DNA of 64,000 nt from Pseudomonas putida (GTDB lineage: Bacteria; Pseudomonadota; Gammaproteobacteria; Pseudomonadales; Pseudomonadaceae), in contig NZ_CP113097.1 of assembly GCF_026625125.1 (NCBI RefSeq), positions 2,356,001 to 2,420,000 on the forward strand, read 5' to 3'. The notes beneath the pieces are model-generated. The model had not been told where the DNA came from and searched no databases. It worked only from the letters and a program-made list of their open reading frames with translations. Both the position numbers and the translations under genes were made by a program. Below, piece by piece: positions 8,580 to 17,371 of the stretch. Position 1 is the stretch's first letter; the number at the start of each line of letters is the position of its first letter.

Positions 8580-9164
8580 TCAGTGACGGTGTTCGCGGGT
8601 GACCCCGGCGTCGTAATGGCTGACCACTTGCTGCCAGCCCGCGGCGGTCAGGGTTGCCTGGCCAAGGTCTTGCGGCACCACGGTGGCGCTGTCGCGGTGC
8701 AGCCAGACGTCAGGTTGGCCGCTGTGCTCGTGCGCCACGATCAGCAAAAAACTGCCGGCGACCTCTGGGGCCTGGCTGCGACCGAGGTAGGCACCAGCCT
8801 CCAGCCACTGCCATTGGTGGCTGCCACGGCTCTGGCTGCCGGCATCTACCACGAAGGGTGGCAAGCCTTCCTCGGCCAACGACGCCACACTCGGTTGGGC
8901 GGCGGTTTCTTCGCGCAGCAACTGGATCTCGTCGTAGGCCACGCGAAGGTCGGTGTAGATGCCTTGCTCGGCGGGCGTCAGGTCGCGGCGGGCGTCGATC
9001 TGGTGGCTGGCGATGGCCTGCTCGTCTTCGCGTTCACCGCGCAGCAGCACCACGCCGGCCGCGACAATGACGATCAGCAGGCTGACCAGCAGCACGTAGA
9101 GGGTTTCGTGCCCGGCGCCGGCGGGGCGCACCACGTGGGTGCGGCTCAGGGTTGGGCCACTCAT
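8580..9164 (-). CDS. fpvK: FpvK-like inner-membrane protein (DUF6162 type)
   Basis: 194 residues with one N-terminal membrane span (about residues 21-42, LYVLLVSLLIVIVAAGVVLL) and a soluble domain, presumably periplasmic. The family is found almost only beside this transporter operon in pseudomonads. In P. aeruginosa FpvG, H, J and K form the reduction and release apparatus for ferripyoverdine. The start overlaps the FpvJ stop (ATGA). Confidence 0.82.
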   Translation of the reverse strand: MSGPTLSRTHVVRPAGAGHETLYVLLVSLLIVIVAAGVVLLRGEREDEQAIASHQIDARRDLTPAEQGIYTDLRVAYDEIQLLREETAAQPSVASLAEEGLPPFVVDAGSQSRGSHQWQWLEAGAYLGRSQAPEVAGSFLLIVAHEHSGQPDVWLHRDSATVVPQDLGQATLTAAGWQQVVSHYDAGVTREHRH

Positions 9165-9481
9165 GGTTGCGCGATGTCGGCGTGGTCGACTTCCACCACG
9201 TGGCCGGGGCCAGCATCGAACAGCACGTAGAACTCGCCGTCGGGGCGCTTGAAGGTCAGCGTCGAGTCATCGCCGAGCTTGCCGCCGACCAGTACTTGCT
9301 CGTCGTAGCCGATCACGTCCAGGGTCACGCCCGGCGCGCCGCTGCCGTCCGAGAAGCCACCGGTGCACTTGACCTGGCCGCCATCGACCTCTTCGCATTC
9401 GCACATCGGGTTGTGTGCCAGGGCCGGGCCGGCGGCCAGCACCAGCAGGGGCAGGGCGAGCCTGCGGATCATGCGCTTCAT
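9161..9481 (-). CDS. fpvJ: FpvJ-like small periplasmic protein
   Basis: 106 residues; signal peptide MKRMIRRLALPLLVLAAGPALA, then a Cys-rich start to the mature protein (CECEEVDGGQVKC), suggesting metal or redox chemistry. Corresponds to P. aeruginosa FpvJ (PA2405), part of the siderophore-reduction machinery. The start at 9481 overlaps the FpvH stop by four bases. Confidence 0.85.
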   Translation of the reverse strand: MKRMIRRLALPLLVLAAGPALAHNPMCECEEVDGGQVKCTGGFSDGSGAPGVTLDVIGYDEQVLVGGKLGDDSTLTFKRPDGEFYVLFDAGPGHVVEVDHADIAQP

Positions 9482-10017
9482 TTCTTGCCTCCTTGTTTTT
9501 CGAGCCAGGCCACGGTGGCTGGCGAAGCCTTGCTCAGCGGTACCGATGCCTGGTGCATGCTGCCGTCCCAGCCTTCGACGGTGATCCAGATCTGCGCGTC
9601 TGGCTTGGTACGCTCTGGGATCGGCAGGTTGGTCACCATGCGGTAGGGCGCGCCGAAGAAGATGCTGCCGGCGGCGCGCAGGCTGCGAGGTTTGCCGACG
9701 CGCAGGTACACGGCTTTGACGTCGTCGATGCAGGCTTTGCAAAGGGCGGCGTTGAAGCTCTTGAAGTAGCCCGCCGGGCCGTCGGCGCGGGGGGCTTCGC
9801 TGCGCAGCTCGGCCAGGTCCAGCGTGTAGGGGCCGACCTGGATGTCGCTGACCTGGTTCACGCCCAGCCCGGCATCACCGCGAAACAGCTTGGCGTCGGC
9901 GAAATACTTGGGCATGAAGCCCAGCGGGATGAGGATCAGCAGAATGTTCAAGTGAAAGCGCCACTTCAGCCACCATTGCTTGAATGGCCGGGTGGGCAGG
10001 GCCTGGGCCTGGCTCAT
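9478..10017 (-). CDS. fpvH: FpvH-like protein
   Basis: 179 residues starting MSQAQALPTRPF. One N-terminal membrane segment (FHLNILLILIPLGFMP) anchors a periplasmic domain that carries a CxxC motif (LCKACID), plausible for redox or metal handling. The start is fixed by the ATGA overlap with fpvG. FpvG and FpvH act together in ferripyoverdine reduction in P. aeruginosa. Confidence 0.85.
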   Translation of the reverse strand: MSQAQALPTRPFKQWWLKWRFHLNILLILIPLGFMPKYFADAKLFRGDAGLGVNQVSDIQVGPYTLDLAELRSEAPRADGPAGYFKSFNAALCKACIDDVKAVYLRVGKPRSLRAAGSIFFGAPYRMVTNLPIPERTKPDAQIWITVEGWDGSMHQASVPLSKASPATVAWLEKQGGKK

Positions 10018-11213
10018 GGGCGGATCTCCACGGGGGTGTCGCTGGCGGTGGCGCGGGGCCGGGGCGCACGCTCGCTGCGCTTGAGGGCGGCGGCGGTCGC
10101 CTGGGCGGTACGCTTGGTCCAGATCAGCAGGCCGCTGAATACCATCAGGGTCAGCAGCAGGCCGAAGAAGAACCAGATCAGCTTGACCGGCAGGCCGCCG
10201 AAGTCGCCGGTGTGCAGTGGGCGCATGGATTCGGTGACGAACTCCAGGGCGGAGCGGTCGCTGATCAGGAACTGGCTGTCGACCTTGCGTGTGTAGGGGT
10301 TGACGTTGGCAGTCTGGAACATCAGCGGGTACCAGCCCGGGCCATTGAGGGTTATATGGCTGTAGGCCGTGGCGGGCAGCGAGATGGCGTTGATTTCCAG
10401 GCCAGGGATGGCCAGGCCGGCGATGCGTGCCGCTTCGTCCAGGTCGATCCGCGGGGCAGGGCTGCCATCGGCGGTTTGCGGTACATCTTCCCGGGCGATC
10501 ACCGGGGTGATCGGTTGGCTGGAGATTGTGATGTGGTTGTCGAACAGGATCGCCTGGATCAGGAACCAGGTGCCGGTGATGGCAATGACCGCGATGAACC
10601 AGATCGACCAGACCCCGGCCAGGCGATGCAGGTCGCCCCAGAAGATGCGCGAGCCATGGCCGGTGCGCACGGGCTTGAAGAAGCCTCTCCAGAATTTCTT
10701 GTACACCACCAGGCCAGTCACCAGCGAAGCGAGCATCGGCAGGCCCAGCAGCGAAACCAGGTACCAGCCCCAGCTGAAACCATTGGTGAAGGGCACCAGC
10801 CACCAGCCGTGCAGGGCACGGGTGAACGCTTCGAAGTTGAAGTCAGGGACCTTGCCCTGGATGGCCCCGGTGTAGGGGTTGACGTACAGCGTCGGGCTGC
10901 TGCCGTCGGGCAGGGTCACCCCGGCGTTCAGGGCGAAGTGCGAACCGTCTGGTTGCCTCAGTGTGCGCACCACCATATCCGGTTCGGCCTTGTGCAGGGC
11001 GTCCAGCACCTGCTGGAAGCTCAGGCGTTCGGCGCTGTCGTCAGGCTTGCTGGCGCGCACATCGGGGTTGGCCAGCCAGACGATTTCCTGGCTGACCACG
11101 GCAAGCATGCCGGTGAAGCAGACGATCAGCACGAAGAACCAGATCGGTAGGGCGAGCCAGCTGTGGACCAGGAACCACAGCTTGGACTTGGATTTTTTGC
11201 TTGATTTGGCCAT
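10014..11213 (-). CDS. fpvG: FpvG-like PepSY transmembrane ferrisiderophore reductase
   Basis: 399 residues, PepSY_TM family, about four membrane spans. Histidines lie next to membrane segments (LVHSWLALPIWFF, ALHGWWLVPF, DLHRLAGVWSIWF, PLHTGDFGG), as in this family, whose members can carry haem or reduce ferric siderophores. FpvG is the inner-membrane reductase that frees iron from pyoverdine in the P. aeruginosa periplasm. It is first in the eight-gene operon; a Fur-like box lies about 65 bp upstream. Confidence 0.9.
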   Translation of the reverse strand: MAKSSKKSKSKLWFLVHSWLALPIWFFVLIVCFTGMLAVVSQEIVWLANPDVRASKPDDSAERLSFQQVLDALHKAEPDMVVRTLRQPDGSHFALNAGVTLPDGSSPTLYVNPYTGAIQGKVPDFNFEAFTRALHGWWLVPFTNGFSWGWYLVSLLGLPMLASLVTGLVVYKKFWRGFFKPVRTGHGSRIFWGDLHRLAGVWSIWFIAVIAITGTWFLIQAILFDNHITISSQPITPVIAREDVPQTADGSPAPRIDLDEAARIAGLAIPGLEINAISLPATAYSHITLNGPGWYPLMFQTANVNPYTRKVDSQFLISDRSALEFVTESMRPLHTGDFGGLPVKLIWFFFGLLLTLMVFSGLLIWTKRTAQATAAALKRSERAPRPRATASDTPVEIRP

Positions 11214-11276
11214 GGGTCGGTCTTCTGAAAATGAGGGTCGAGCATAAGCCCAACCACAAGGGCTGCATCTATAAAG

Positions 11277-11295
11277 ACGAATGAGAATGGAAATC
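11277..11295 (-). promoter_or_regulatory. candidate Fur box upstream of the fpv operon
   Basis: By my count this 19-base site matches 11 positions of the consensus GATAATGATAATCATTATC, including the AATGA and AAT cores. It lies 64 bp upstream of fpvG. No PvdS-type box with correct spacing was found in this gap; the nearest TAAAT/CGT pair is 22 bases apart. Confidence 0.45.
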
Positions 11296-11382
11296 CTGCC
11301 TATTTAAATGCAAGCAAATGTTTCAGAAAAGCAAAAGCCGACAGGGCGCGGGGCGCCGTGTCGGCTTGCAGGCCTTGAAGGA

Positions 11383-12717
11383 TCAGGCGCTGGTGAGGGC
11401 GACCGACGGTTGCGCTCTGTCATGTCGGTGCGCGAGGTCCTGGTACAGCGCCTGGCCGATTTCGGCGGCGCGCGACGGCAGTACCGACAGCAGGGTGTCG
11501 CTCAGGCCATGGCTGCCCTCGCAGAAACCTTGCAGGTACACCGAAGCTTCAAGGTCCGGGCTGGACAGTACCCGGTAGTTGCGATCGACGTTGAAGTCCT
11601 CGAGGTAACCGGCCAGCGGCGCCAGCAGGTCGCGATGCGAGCGGCGCTCGTAGCCGGTTGCCAGAATGACCGCATCGTAACGGTGGGTCTGATGCTGGTC
11701 GGTGGCCAGGTCGCGCAGGGTGAGTTCGATGCCGTGGCGGGTGGCGACAACCGCTTCCACCTGGCGGCGGCACAGCACGTTGTGGCGCACCTTGTGCGAA
11801 ACCTTCTGGCGGTAGAGGATGCCGTAGATGCGCTCGATCAGGTCCAGATCGACCACGGAGTAGTTGGTGTTGTGGTATTCACCCAGCAGCTTGGCGCGCT
11901 GCTCGGCCGGCTCGTTGTACACAAGGTCGGTGTAGTCGGGCGAGAAGATTTCGTTGACGAATGGGCTGTCGTCCGCAGGCTTGAGCGCCGAACCGCGCAG
12001 GATCATGTCGACCTTGACCGACGGGTAGCTGTCGTTGAGGTCGATGAAGGCCTCGGCGGCGCTCTGGCCAGAGCCGATTACCGCGATGCGCATCGGTTTG
12101 CCTTCGGCGCAGGGCAACTTGTTCAGGCTGCTCAGGTACTGGGAGTGGTGGAAGACTCGCGGGTCGTCCTTGAAAGCGCCGAATTTTTCCGGGATTTTCG
12201 GCGTGCCGCCGGTGCCCACCACGACCGAACGGGTACGGCGGGTGTATTCACGCCCCTGCGCATCTTGCGAAACCAGGCGCAAATGCTCGACACGGCCAGC
12301 CTTCACCTCTGGCTCGATGCGCAGCACGTGCTCGCCATAGACGGCTTGAGTGGCGAAATGTTCGGCGGCCCAGCGCAGGTAGTCGTTGTACTCCAGGCGG
12401 CAGGGGTAGAAGGTGCCCAGGTTGATGAAGTCGGCCAGGCGCTGCTTCTGGTGCAAGTAGTTGACGAAACTGTAGGGGCTGGTGGGGTTGCGCAGCGAGA
12501 CCAGGTCCTTGAGGAAGGATATCTGCAGCTCGCTCTGGGTCGCCAGCGTTTCACCATGCCAGCGGTATTGCTCCTGCTTGTCGATGAACAGCGCGTCGAG
12601 GGCGCGGCCCTGGGTCTGGGCGAGTTCCTCCAGGGCGATGGCCAAGGCCAGGTTGGAAGGGCCAAAGCCCACGCCGATCAGATCCTTGATGGTTTCTGGG
12701 TTTGAAGACTGGCTCAT
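11383..12717 (-). CDS. pvdA: L-ornithine N5-monooxygenase PvdA
   Basis: 444 residues, the size of PvdA. Features in order: FAD-binding GVGFGPSNLALAI near the N-terminus, the NADPH-binding segment AVIGSGQSAAEAF, and the ATGYE motif near the C-terminus. The enzyme hydroxylates ornithine to N5-hydroxyornithine for the hydroxamate groups of pyoverdine. The start MSQSSNPETIKDLIG fits the family; longer in-frame starts would run through the sigma-factor box. It is transcribed alone, towards the fpv operon. Confidence 0.96.
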   Translation of the reverse strand: MSQSSNPETIKDLIGVGFGPSNLALAIALEELAQTQGRALDALFIDKQEQYRWHGETLATQSELQISFLKDLVSLRNPTSPYSFVNYLHQKQRLADFINLGTFYPCRLEYNDYLRWAAEHFATQAVYGEHVLRIEPEVKAGRVEHLRLVSQDAQGREYTRRTRSVVVGTGGTPKIPEKFGAFKDDPRVFHHSQYLSSLNKLPCAEGKPMRIAVIGSGQSAAEAFIDLNDSYPSVKVDMILRGSALKPADDSPFVNEIFSPDYTDLVYNEPAEQRAKLLGEYHNTNYSVVDLDLIERIYGILYRQKVSHKVRHNVLCRRQVEAVVATRHGIELTLRDLATDQHQTHRYDAVILATGYERRSHRDLLAPLAGYLEDFNVDRNYRVLSSPDLEASVYLQGFCEGSHGLSDTLLSVLPSRAAEIGQALYQDLAHRHDRAQPSVALTSA

Positions 12718-12790
12718 GGCTGCGATCCCATAATGGTCGAATGTGTGCGCCCGCCGGGGCTCCGGCGCCTGCGTGAGTACATTGGTTGGA

Positions 12791-12814
12791 ACGAGCCATG
12801 CACCGGGGAATTTA
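12791..12814 (-). promoter_or_regulatory. iron-starvation sigma (PvdS/PfrI) box of pvdA
   Basis: On the minus strand: TAAAT, exactly 16 bases beginning TCCCC, then CGT. This is a full match to the PvdS-box consensus TAAAT-N16/17-CGT, including the C-run after TAAAT. It lies 74 bp from the pvdA ATG, so it should be the pvdA promoter. Confidence 0.88.
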
Positions 12815-12915
12815 CTGAAGGCATCGTCCACGGCCTGCTGCCGGGCTAAAGAACTGCGCTGTGCGGCCGATAGGCAGGTCAACGCAAGGACCTATTTCAA
12901 GGCAGGGACCGGAAT

Positions 12916-13347
12916 ATGACAGGTATCGCGGCAATCACCCTCAACAACGTCTCGGCGCAGGCCAACGGCAGCACTGAAACGGTAAAAAGCGAAGACGCCC
13001 AGCAAAGTGCAACGCCCGCCGCGTCGGCAGAAACGCCCAAGGCTCAGGGTGGCGGCGGTGCGCAAGGTGCGCAGCAAAGCGATGAGAGCTCGGAGCCTGC
13101 GCACATCAAGCAATTGCGCGAGATGATCAAGCAGCTGCAAAAGCAGTTGGCCGAAGAGCAGAAGCAACTGGCCAGCCTGATGGCGCAGAACATGGAAGAG
13201 ACGGCCAAAACCGCTGCCGTGAGTGCCAGGCAGTCGAGCATTGCCACGATCACGGGCCAGATCATGACGGCCACGGCGCAACTGCTCGAAGCGTTGCAGC
13301 AGACCGGTGGCAGCACGGCGGGTACGGTCGTCAACACTCAGGCCTGA
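12916..13347 (+). CDS. FlxA-like small protein
   Basis: 143 residues. An Ala/Gln/Ser-rich low-complexity N-terminus precedes a strong coiled coil (about residues 63-95, HIKQLREMIKQLQKQLAEEQ), then an Ala/Thr-rich helix. This pattern fits the FlxA-like family, small proteins sometimes co-regulated with flagellar genes; no flagellar gene is nearby here. Function unknown. It is divergent from pvdA and convergent with pbpG. Confidence 0.75.
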   Translation: MTGIAAITLNNVSAQANGSTETVKSEDAQQSATPAASAETPKAQGGGGAQGAQQSDESSEPAHIKQLREMIKQLQKQLAEEQKQLASLMAQNMEETAKTAAVSARQSSIATITGQIMTATAQLLEALQQTGGSTAGTVVNTQA

Positions 13348-13360
13348 GTGCAGGCAAGCC

Positions 13361-13392
13361 GGCCCGCCTGCGGACAGCGCCGCAAACGGGCC
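13361..13392. terminator. GC-rich hairpin between convergent genes
   Basis: GGCCCG pairs with CGGGCC, with an inner TGCGG/CCGCA stem. It lies between the FlxA-like gene and pbpG. No T tract follows, so it is a weak call. Confidence 0.35.
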
Positions 13393-13407
13393 AGCCGAGC
13401 TGAACCC

Positions 13408-14334
13408 TTACTCTGAAGCCAGCCGGCTCTTGTTCTGGCGGTCCGACTTGTACTGCATCGCGACGGCCGGTGCGGGTTTGGCGGTGCCGGTCTCAAGCCA
13501 CTGGCGCATGCGGCTGGCATCGGCAAAGTGGGTGTACTTGCCGAAGGCATCGAGGATCACCATGGCCACCGGGCGGTTGTCCATGCGCGTGAGCAGCACC
13601 AGGCAATGCCCGGCCTCATTGGTGAAGCCAGTCTTGGTCAGCTTGATGTCCCAGTTGCTCTTGTTGACCAGGTGGTCGGTGTTGCGAAAGCCCAGTGTGT
13701 AGTTGGGCTTGCGGAAGGCCACGGTTTTTTCGCGGGTGGTCGACAGCTCGCTGAGCATCGGGTATTTGCGTGACGCCATCAGCAGTTTGGCCAGGTCGCG
13801 GGCGCTGGAGACGTTGTGCGTCGACAGGCCGGTTGGCTCGACATAGCGGGTGTGGGCCATGCCCAGGCTGCGGGCTTTGGCGTTCATGGCCTTGATGAAA
13901 GCCGGGTAGCCCCCTGGGTAGTGGTTGGCCAGGGACGTGGCGGCGCGGTTTTCCGACGACATCAGGGTGATGAGCAGGGTTTCGCGGCGGTTGAGCTGGC
14001 TGCCCAGGCGCACGCGCGAGTACACGCCTTTCATGTCCGGGTTGTTGGCGATGGTCATGGTGAGCATCTCATCCATGGGCAGCTTGGCGTCCAGCACCAC
14101 CATCGCGGTCATCAGTTTGGTCACCGAGGCAATAGGTACCACTCGGTCGGCGTGGCTCGAATACAGTTCTTTGTTGGTATTGAGGTCGATCAGCAGGGCG
14201 CTGCCGGAAGCCAGATGCAGCTTTGAGGGGTCGCGTTGAATCTGGGCTGGGGGTTGTGCAGCAGCGGTCGACGGTAGGGTCGCGGTACCTGTGAGCAACA
14301 GCAGCAGGCTGAGGATGGACAGGGATGTTTTCAC
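13408..14334 (-). CDS. pbpG: D-alanyl-D-alanine endopeptidase PbpG
   Basis: 308 residues with signal peptide. Serine DD-peptidase motifs are intact: SVTK at 70-73, SEN at 127-129 and KTG in LTKTGFTN. PbpG (PBP7-like, S11 family) cleaves D-Ala-mDAP cross-links in peptidoglycan in the periplasm. The start is a GTG at 14334 giving [10 protein letters not shown]; a second GTG four codons upstream has no ribosome-binding site. Probably monocistronic. Confidence 0.93.
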   Translation of the reverse strand: MKTSLSILSLLLLLTGTATLPSTAAAQPPAQIQRDPSKLHLASGSALLIDLNTNKELYSSHADRVVPIASVTKLMTAMVVLDAKLPMDEMLTMTIANNPDMKGVYSRVRLGSQLNRRETLLITLMSSENRAATSLANHYPGGYPAFIKAMNAKARSLGMAHTRYVEPTGLSTHNVSSARDLAKLLMASRKYPMLSELSTTREKTVAFRKPNYTLGFRNTDHLVNKSNWDIKLTKTGFTNEAGHCLVLLTRMDNRPVAMVILDAFGKYTHFADASRMRQWLETGTAKPAPAVAMQYKSDRQNKSRLASE

Positions 14335-14574
14335 GTTCAGGCTCACTAAAAGTTGGTATGTCGTTGGCTGTGCAAGGGTTTTTCCCCCAAAAACCGCTGC
14401 ATTGTGGAGTATGGCCCAAACCCTGTCGAATGCCTTATGACTAAAGGGCGCAAGGTGAACGAAATTTAATCCTGAACCCAATCTGTACCCATTGCCTGCT
14501 GTTCCCGCTTGGCCAACTCGGCCTGTCATCAGCCTCTGGCCTGGTTACGTGCATGCCGGGGTGGGGCCGCCACT

Positions 14575-14724
14575 TCAGTTTCGACGCCGCCGCTGAACGT
14601 TGGCTGCCTGGCGCTTGAGCCCGGGCTCTGCCGATCGGTCGGCCCGGCGTTCCAATAGGCCTATCAACGTGCCTGCAATTGCAATCAGCACCAGCACGCA
14701 TAACCCGATGTATGACTTTTCCAT
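14575..14724 (-). CDS. 49-residue single-span membrane protein
   Basis: Small gene with AAGGAC ribosome-binding site eight bases before the ATG. It encodes an N-terminal span (YIGLCVLVLIAIAGTLIGLL, about residues 5-24) followed by a basic tail ending in QRRRRN. It begins 57 bp after the CorA-like stop on the same strand, so it may be the third gene of that operon. No family recognised. It could be a regulator or partner of the transporter; this is speculation. Confidence 0.6.
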   Translation of the reverse strand: MEKSYIGLCVLVLIAIAGTLIGLLERRADRSAEPGLKRQAANVQRRRRN

Positions 14725-14781
14725 GATGCTGTCCTTATGGTCGATGGGCATGTGTCGAGGATGTTGTTCTGGGGCAGCGGG

Positions 14782-15693
14782 TCATGCCATACGCCGTAGC
14801 GCGACGGCCATGGCCCCGCCAAGTAACGCCATGGCAAGCAGCAGCGCGGGAAACGCCAACCACCAGGGGGTACCGGAGGTCATCATGCTGAACTCCGACA
14901 TGCCGCCGATGCTGGCGAGCAGGTTCAGGGGCAGGAACACCACATTGATCATGGTCAGGTTGCGCAGCGCGTGGTTCATGCCGTTGTTGGCCAGGTTGCC
15001 GCGGGCCTCGATCAAATTGGTGAAGACCTGAGCATGGATCTTCGCCTGCTGGTAGCTTTGCTCGTTTTCGATGATCAGGTCATTCAGCGCCTCCAGTTGC
15101 TCGGGCCCGAAGCCATGCTTCTGGCCGTGGCTGCGCAGCAGGGCGAGCACCGCACCATTGCTCTGGATGGCGTTGACGTAATACACCAGGCTTTCGCTGA
15201 GGCTGTACATCTGCACCAGGTGCTGGTTATCCATGGTCCGATCGAATTGCAGCTGGATCTCGCGGGCCACCTGCTTCACCACCCGCAGATGCCCCAGGTA
15301 GTGATGCACGCTCTCAGCCAGCATCGCCATCAGTACATCCAGTGGGGTGCTCATGCCGGCTTGCCGGTCTACTCCGGCCAATAGCGAGTTGCTGGCGCAG
15401 ATCACCACCAAGCGCCTTTCGCTGAGCACAACGCCAAACGACGACACATTGAACACCCGGCCATCGAAGCTTTCCGGGCGCTTCCAGATCAGGAACAGGT
15501 GGTCAGGCTTGATCTCGATACGCGCCACTTCATCCGGGTCCAAGGAGGACTCCAGCGACTGGGCACTGACCCCCAGGCCCTCGCGCAAGCGGGATTGCTC
15601 CCCTGCGTCTGGCGCCACACACAACCAGACGCTCGCCTGTTCTTCGGGTGCTTCAAGCAGAGCGCCCTCAACGGCGCGATAGGCTTTGATCAT
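14782..15693 (-). CDS. CorA-like divalent cation transporter
   Basis: 303 residues. Soluble alpha/beta and long-helix domain, then two C-terminal spans (about 245-265 and 275-297), the CorA/ZntB layout. The signature loop reads GGMSEFSMM, so the GMN of CorA (GVN in ZntB) is changed to GMS. Ion preference therefore cannot be predicted. It starts only 3 bp after the stop of the RimK-like ligase gene and is certainly co-transcribed with it. Confidence 0.85.
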   Translation of the reverse strand: MIKAYRAVEGALLEAPEEQASVWLCVAPDAGEQSRLREGLGVSAQSLESSLDPDEVARIEIKPDHLFLIWKRPESFDGRVFNVSSFGVVLSERRLVVICASNSLLAGVDRQAGMSTPLDVLMAMLAESVHHYLGHLRVVKQVAREIQLQFDRTMDNQHLVQMYSLSESLVYYVNAIQSNGAVLALLRSHGQKHGFGPEQLEALNDLIIENEQSYQQAKIHAQVFTNLIEARGNLANNGMNHALRNLTMINVVFLPLNLLASIGGMSEFSMMTSGTPWWLAFPALLLAMALLGGAMAVALRRMA

Positions 15694-15696
15694 CGT

Positions 15697-17277
15697 TCAC
15701 CATGCCTGGCCGAGGTGTTTGCATTCCAGGCGCTGCACGAACGCTTGCAGCACCCGCTGGTAAAGCGCGTTACCCAGCACGGCGTCTTCGATGCCGGCGT
15801 CGAGGTTGGGGTTGTCGTTGACTTCGATCACCAGTACGCGGTCGCCGGTCTGCTTCAGGTCCACCCCGTATAGCCCTTGCCCGATGAGCCTGGCAGTGTC
15901 GACGGCCAGCTTCACCACTTCGGGCGGTGCCTGTTCCACCGGGACCGCCCGGCACTGGCCGTTGACTTCGCCGGCCTGGGCCTTGTGGTTATAGATTTGC
16001 CAGTGGCCCTTGGACATGAAGTATTGGCAGGCGTAAAGCGCCTCACCGTTGAGTACGCCGATACGCCAGTCGTACTCGGTGTAGCAATATTCCTGGGCCA
16101 GCAGCAGTACCGAGTGTTCGAACAGCTCCTGCGCCGCCGAGGCCAGCGCCTGGGCGTCGGCGACCTTGATCACGCCTTTCGAGAAGCAGCCGTCGGGAAT
16201 CTTCAATACCAGCGGAAAACCGAGGCGCCGGCCCACGAGTTCGAGTTCCTGCGGGCGATCCTTGTACAGGATCTCTGTGTTCGGTGCGCCGAGGTTGTGG
16301 CGCTTGAGCAGGTCGGCGAGATAGACCTTGTTGGTGCAGCGCAGGATGGAGGAGGGGTCGTCGATCACCACCAGGCCTTCGCTTTCGGCCTTTTTGGCAA
16401 ACCGATACGTATGGTCGTCCACCCGCGTGGTCTCTCGAATGAACAGCGCGTCAAACTCGGCCAGGCGCGCGTAGTCCTTCTTCTCGATCAGTTCCACATC
16501 AATGCCCAGCTGTTTACCGTTCTCGATGAACTGCTCCAGCGCCTTGGGATTGGATGGCGGCAGGGCCTCGGCGGGGTCATGCAGAATCGCCATGTCGAAG
16601 CGGGCCAGGCGTTTAGACGCCGGCTGACGCCACGTCCGGCGGTTGAAAGCGTCCAGCGCGTCGGCGAACAAGTGCTGCTGTTCATCCCGCAGTTTGTGCA
16701 GCGCGCCGGCCTTGATCCCGTCGATTTGCCAGGCATCACGTCGGCGAAACTCCACCAGCAAGACCGGGCAGGGGAACGACTCGAACAGCTGTCGGCCGAT
16801 ATCCTGGAGCGGTTCGATGGCGGTGCGGCCGAAGTACAAGGTGAGGGTGAAGGCTTCGGTGCTGCCATAGGGGTGATTGGCCAGGGCTCGCTCCAGGGTA
16901 CGTTCCAGGTCATCCAGCCCCACGCCATACAGCGCCTTGCGGGAGAGCTCGCTGATGGTTCGCACCGACGGGAACACCTTGTGGCCCCGTGCCTCGGCGA
17001 GCAGCGAGCAGTAGTAGCCTTGGCCCAGGTATTTATAGTTGCGGCACAGGTTGATCACCTGCGTACGCCCGGCGACGTCGTCGCTGTGTTCAAGGTAATC
17101 CTGGGCGAGCATCAGGCTTTCGCTGGGCAGGTAGCTGGCCCAATCTTCCTTGCGCTCCACCAGGATCAACAAGCGGTTGCCGGCGCGCCGCTTGCTTGGT
17201 GGTTCCTCGGAAAGGGTTATTGTAGAACCTTCGGTTTTGGCCAATACTTCGGCCACGTTGGCTTGCACCGCTGACAT
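15697..17277 (-). CDS. RLAN / RimK-like ATP-grasp ligase
   Basis: 526 residues. Residues about 35-180 match the RimK-like ATP-grasp N-terminal (RLAN) domain, for example LLILVERKEDWASYLP and NLCRNYKYLGQGYYCSLLAE. The C-terminal half is an ATP-grasp domain: lysine-containing VLKIPDGCFSKGVIKV, and the metal-binding end VIEVNDNPNLDAGIEDAVL. RimK-type enzymes ligate amino acids, often glutamate, to peptides or proteins; the substrate here is unknown. It is divergent (94 bp) from a GNAT/C39-peptidase fusion and heads an operon with the CorA-like gene. Confidence 0.9.
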   Translation of the reverse strand: MSAVQANVAEVLAKTEGSTITLSEEPPSKRRAGNRLLILVERKEDWASYLPSESLMLAQDYLEHSDDVAGRTQVINLCRNYKYLGQGYYCSLLAEARGHKVFPSVRTISELSRKALYGVGLDDLERTLERALANHPYGSTEAFTLTLYFGRTAIEPLQDIGRQLFESFPCPVLLVEFRRRDAWQIDGIKAGALHKLRDEQQHLFADALDAFNRRTWRQPASKRLARFDMAILHDPAEALPPSNPKALEQFIENGKQLGIDVELIEKKDYARLAEFDALFIRETTRVDDHTYRFAKKAESEGLVVIDDPSSILRCTNKVYLADLLKRHNLGAPNTEILYKDRPQELELVGRRLGFPLVLKIPDGCFSKGVIKVADAQALASAAQELFEHSVLLLAQEYCYTEYDWRIGVLNGEALYACQYFMSKGHWQIYNHKAQAGEVNGQCRAVPVEQAPPEVVKLAVDTARLIGQGLYGVDLKQTGDRVLVIEVNDNPNLDAGIEDAVLGNALYQRVLQAFVQRLECKHLGQAW

Positions 17278-17371
17278 GAGTATTCGATCCCTGTTGAAGA
17301 AGACGCCCCTTCAATAAATCACGGGTTTTTCGACCTGTCCCGGTTCGTTACTCAAACATTACGGTGTTGCC

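Noticed and set aside
11277..11306. TAAAT...CGT on the minus strand upstream of fpvG as a PvdS box
   Set aside because: Spacing is 22 bases, not 16-17.
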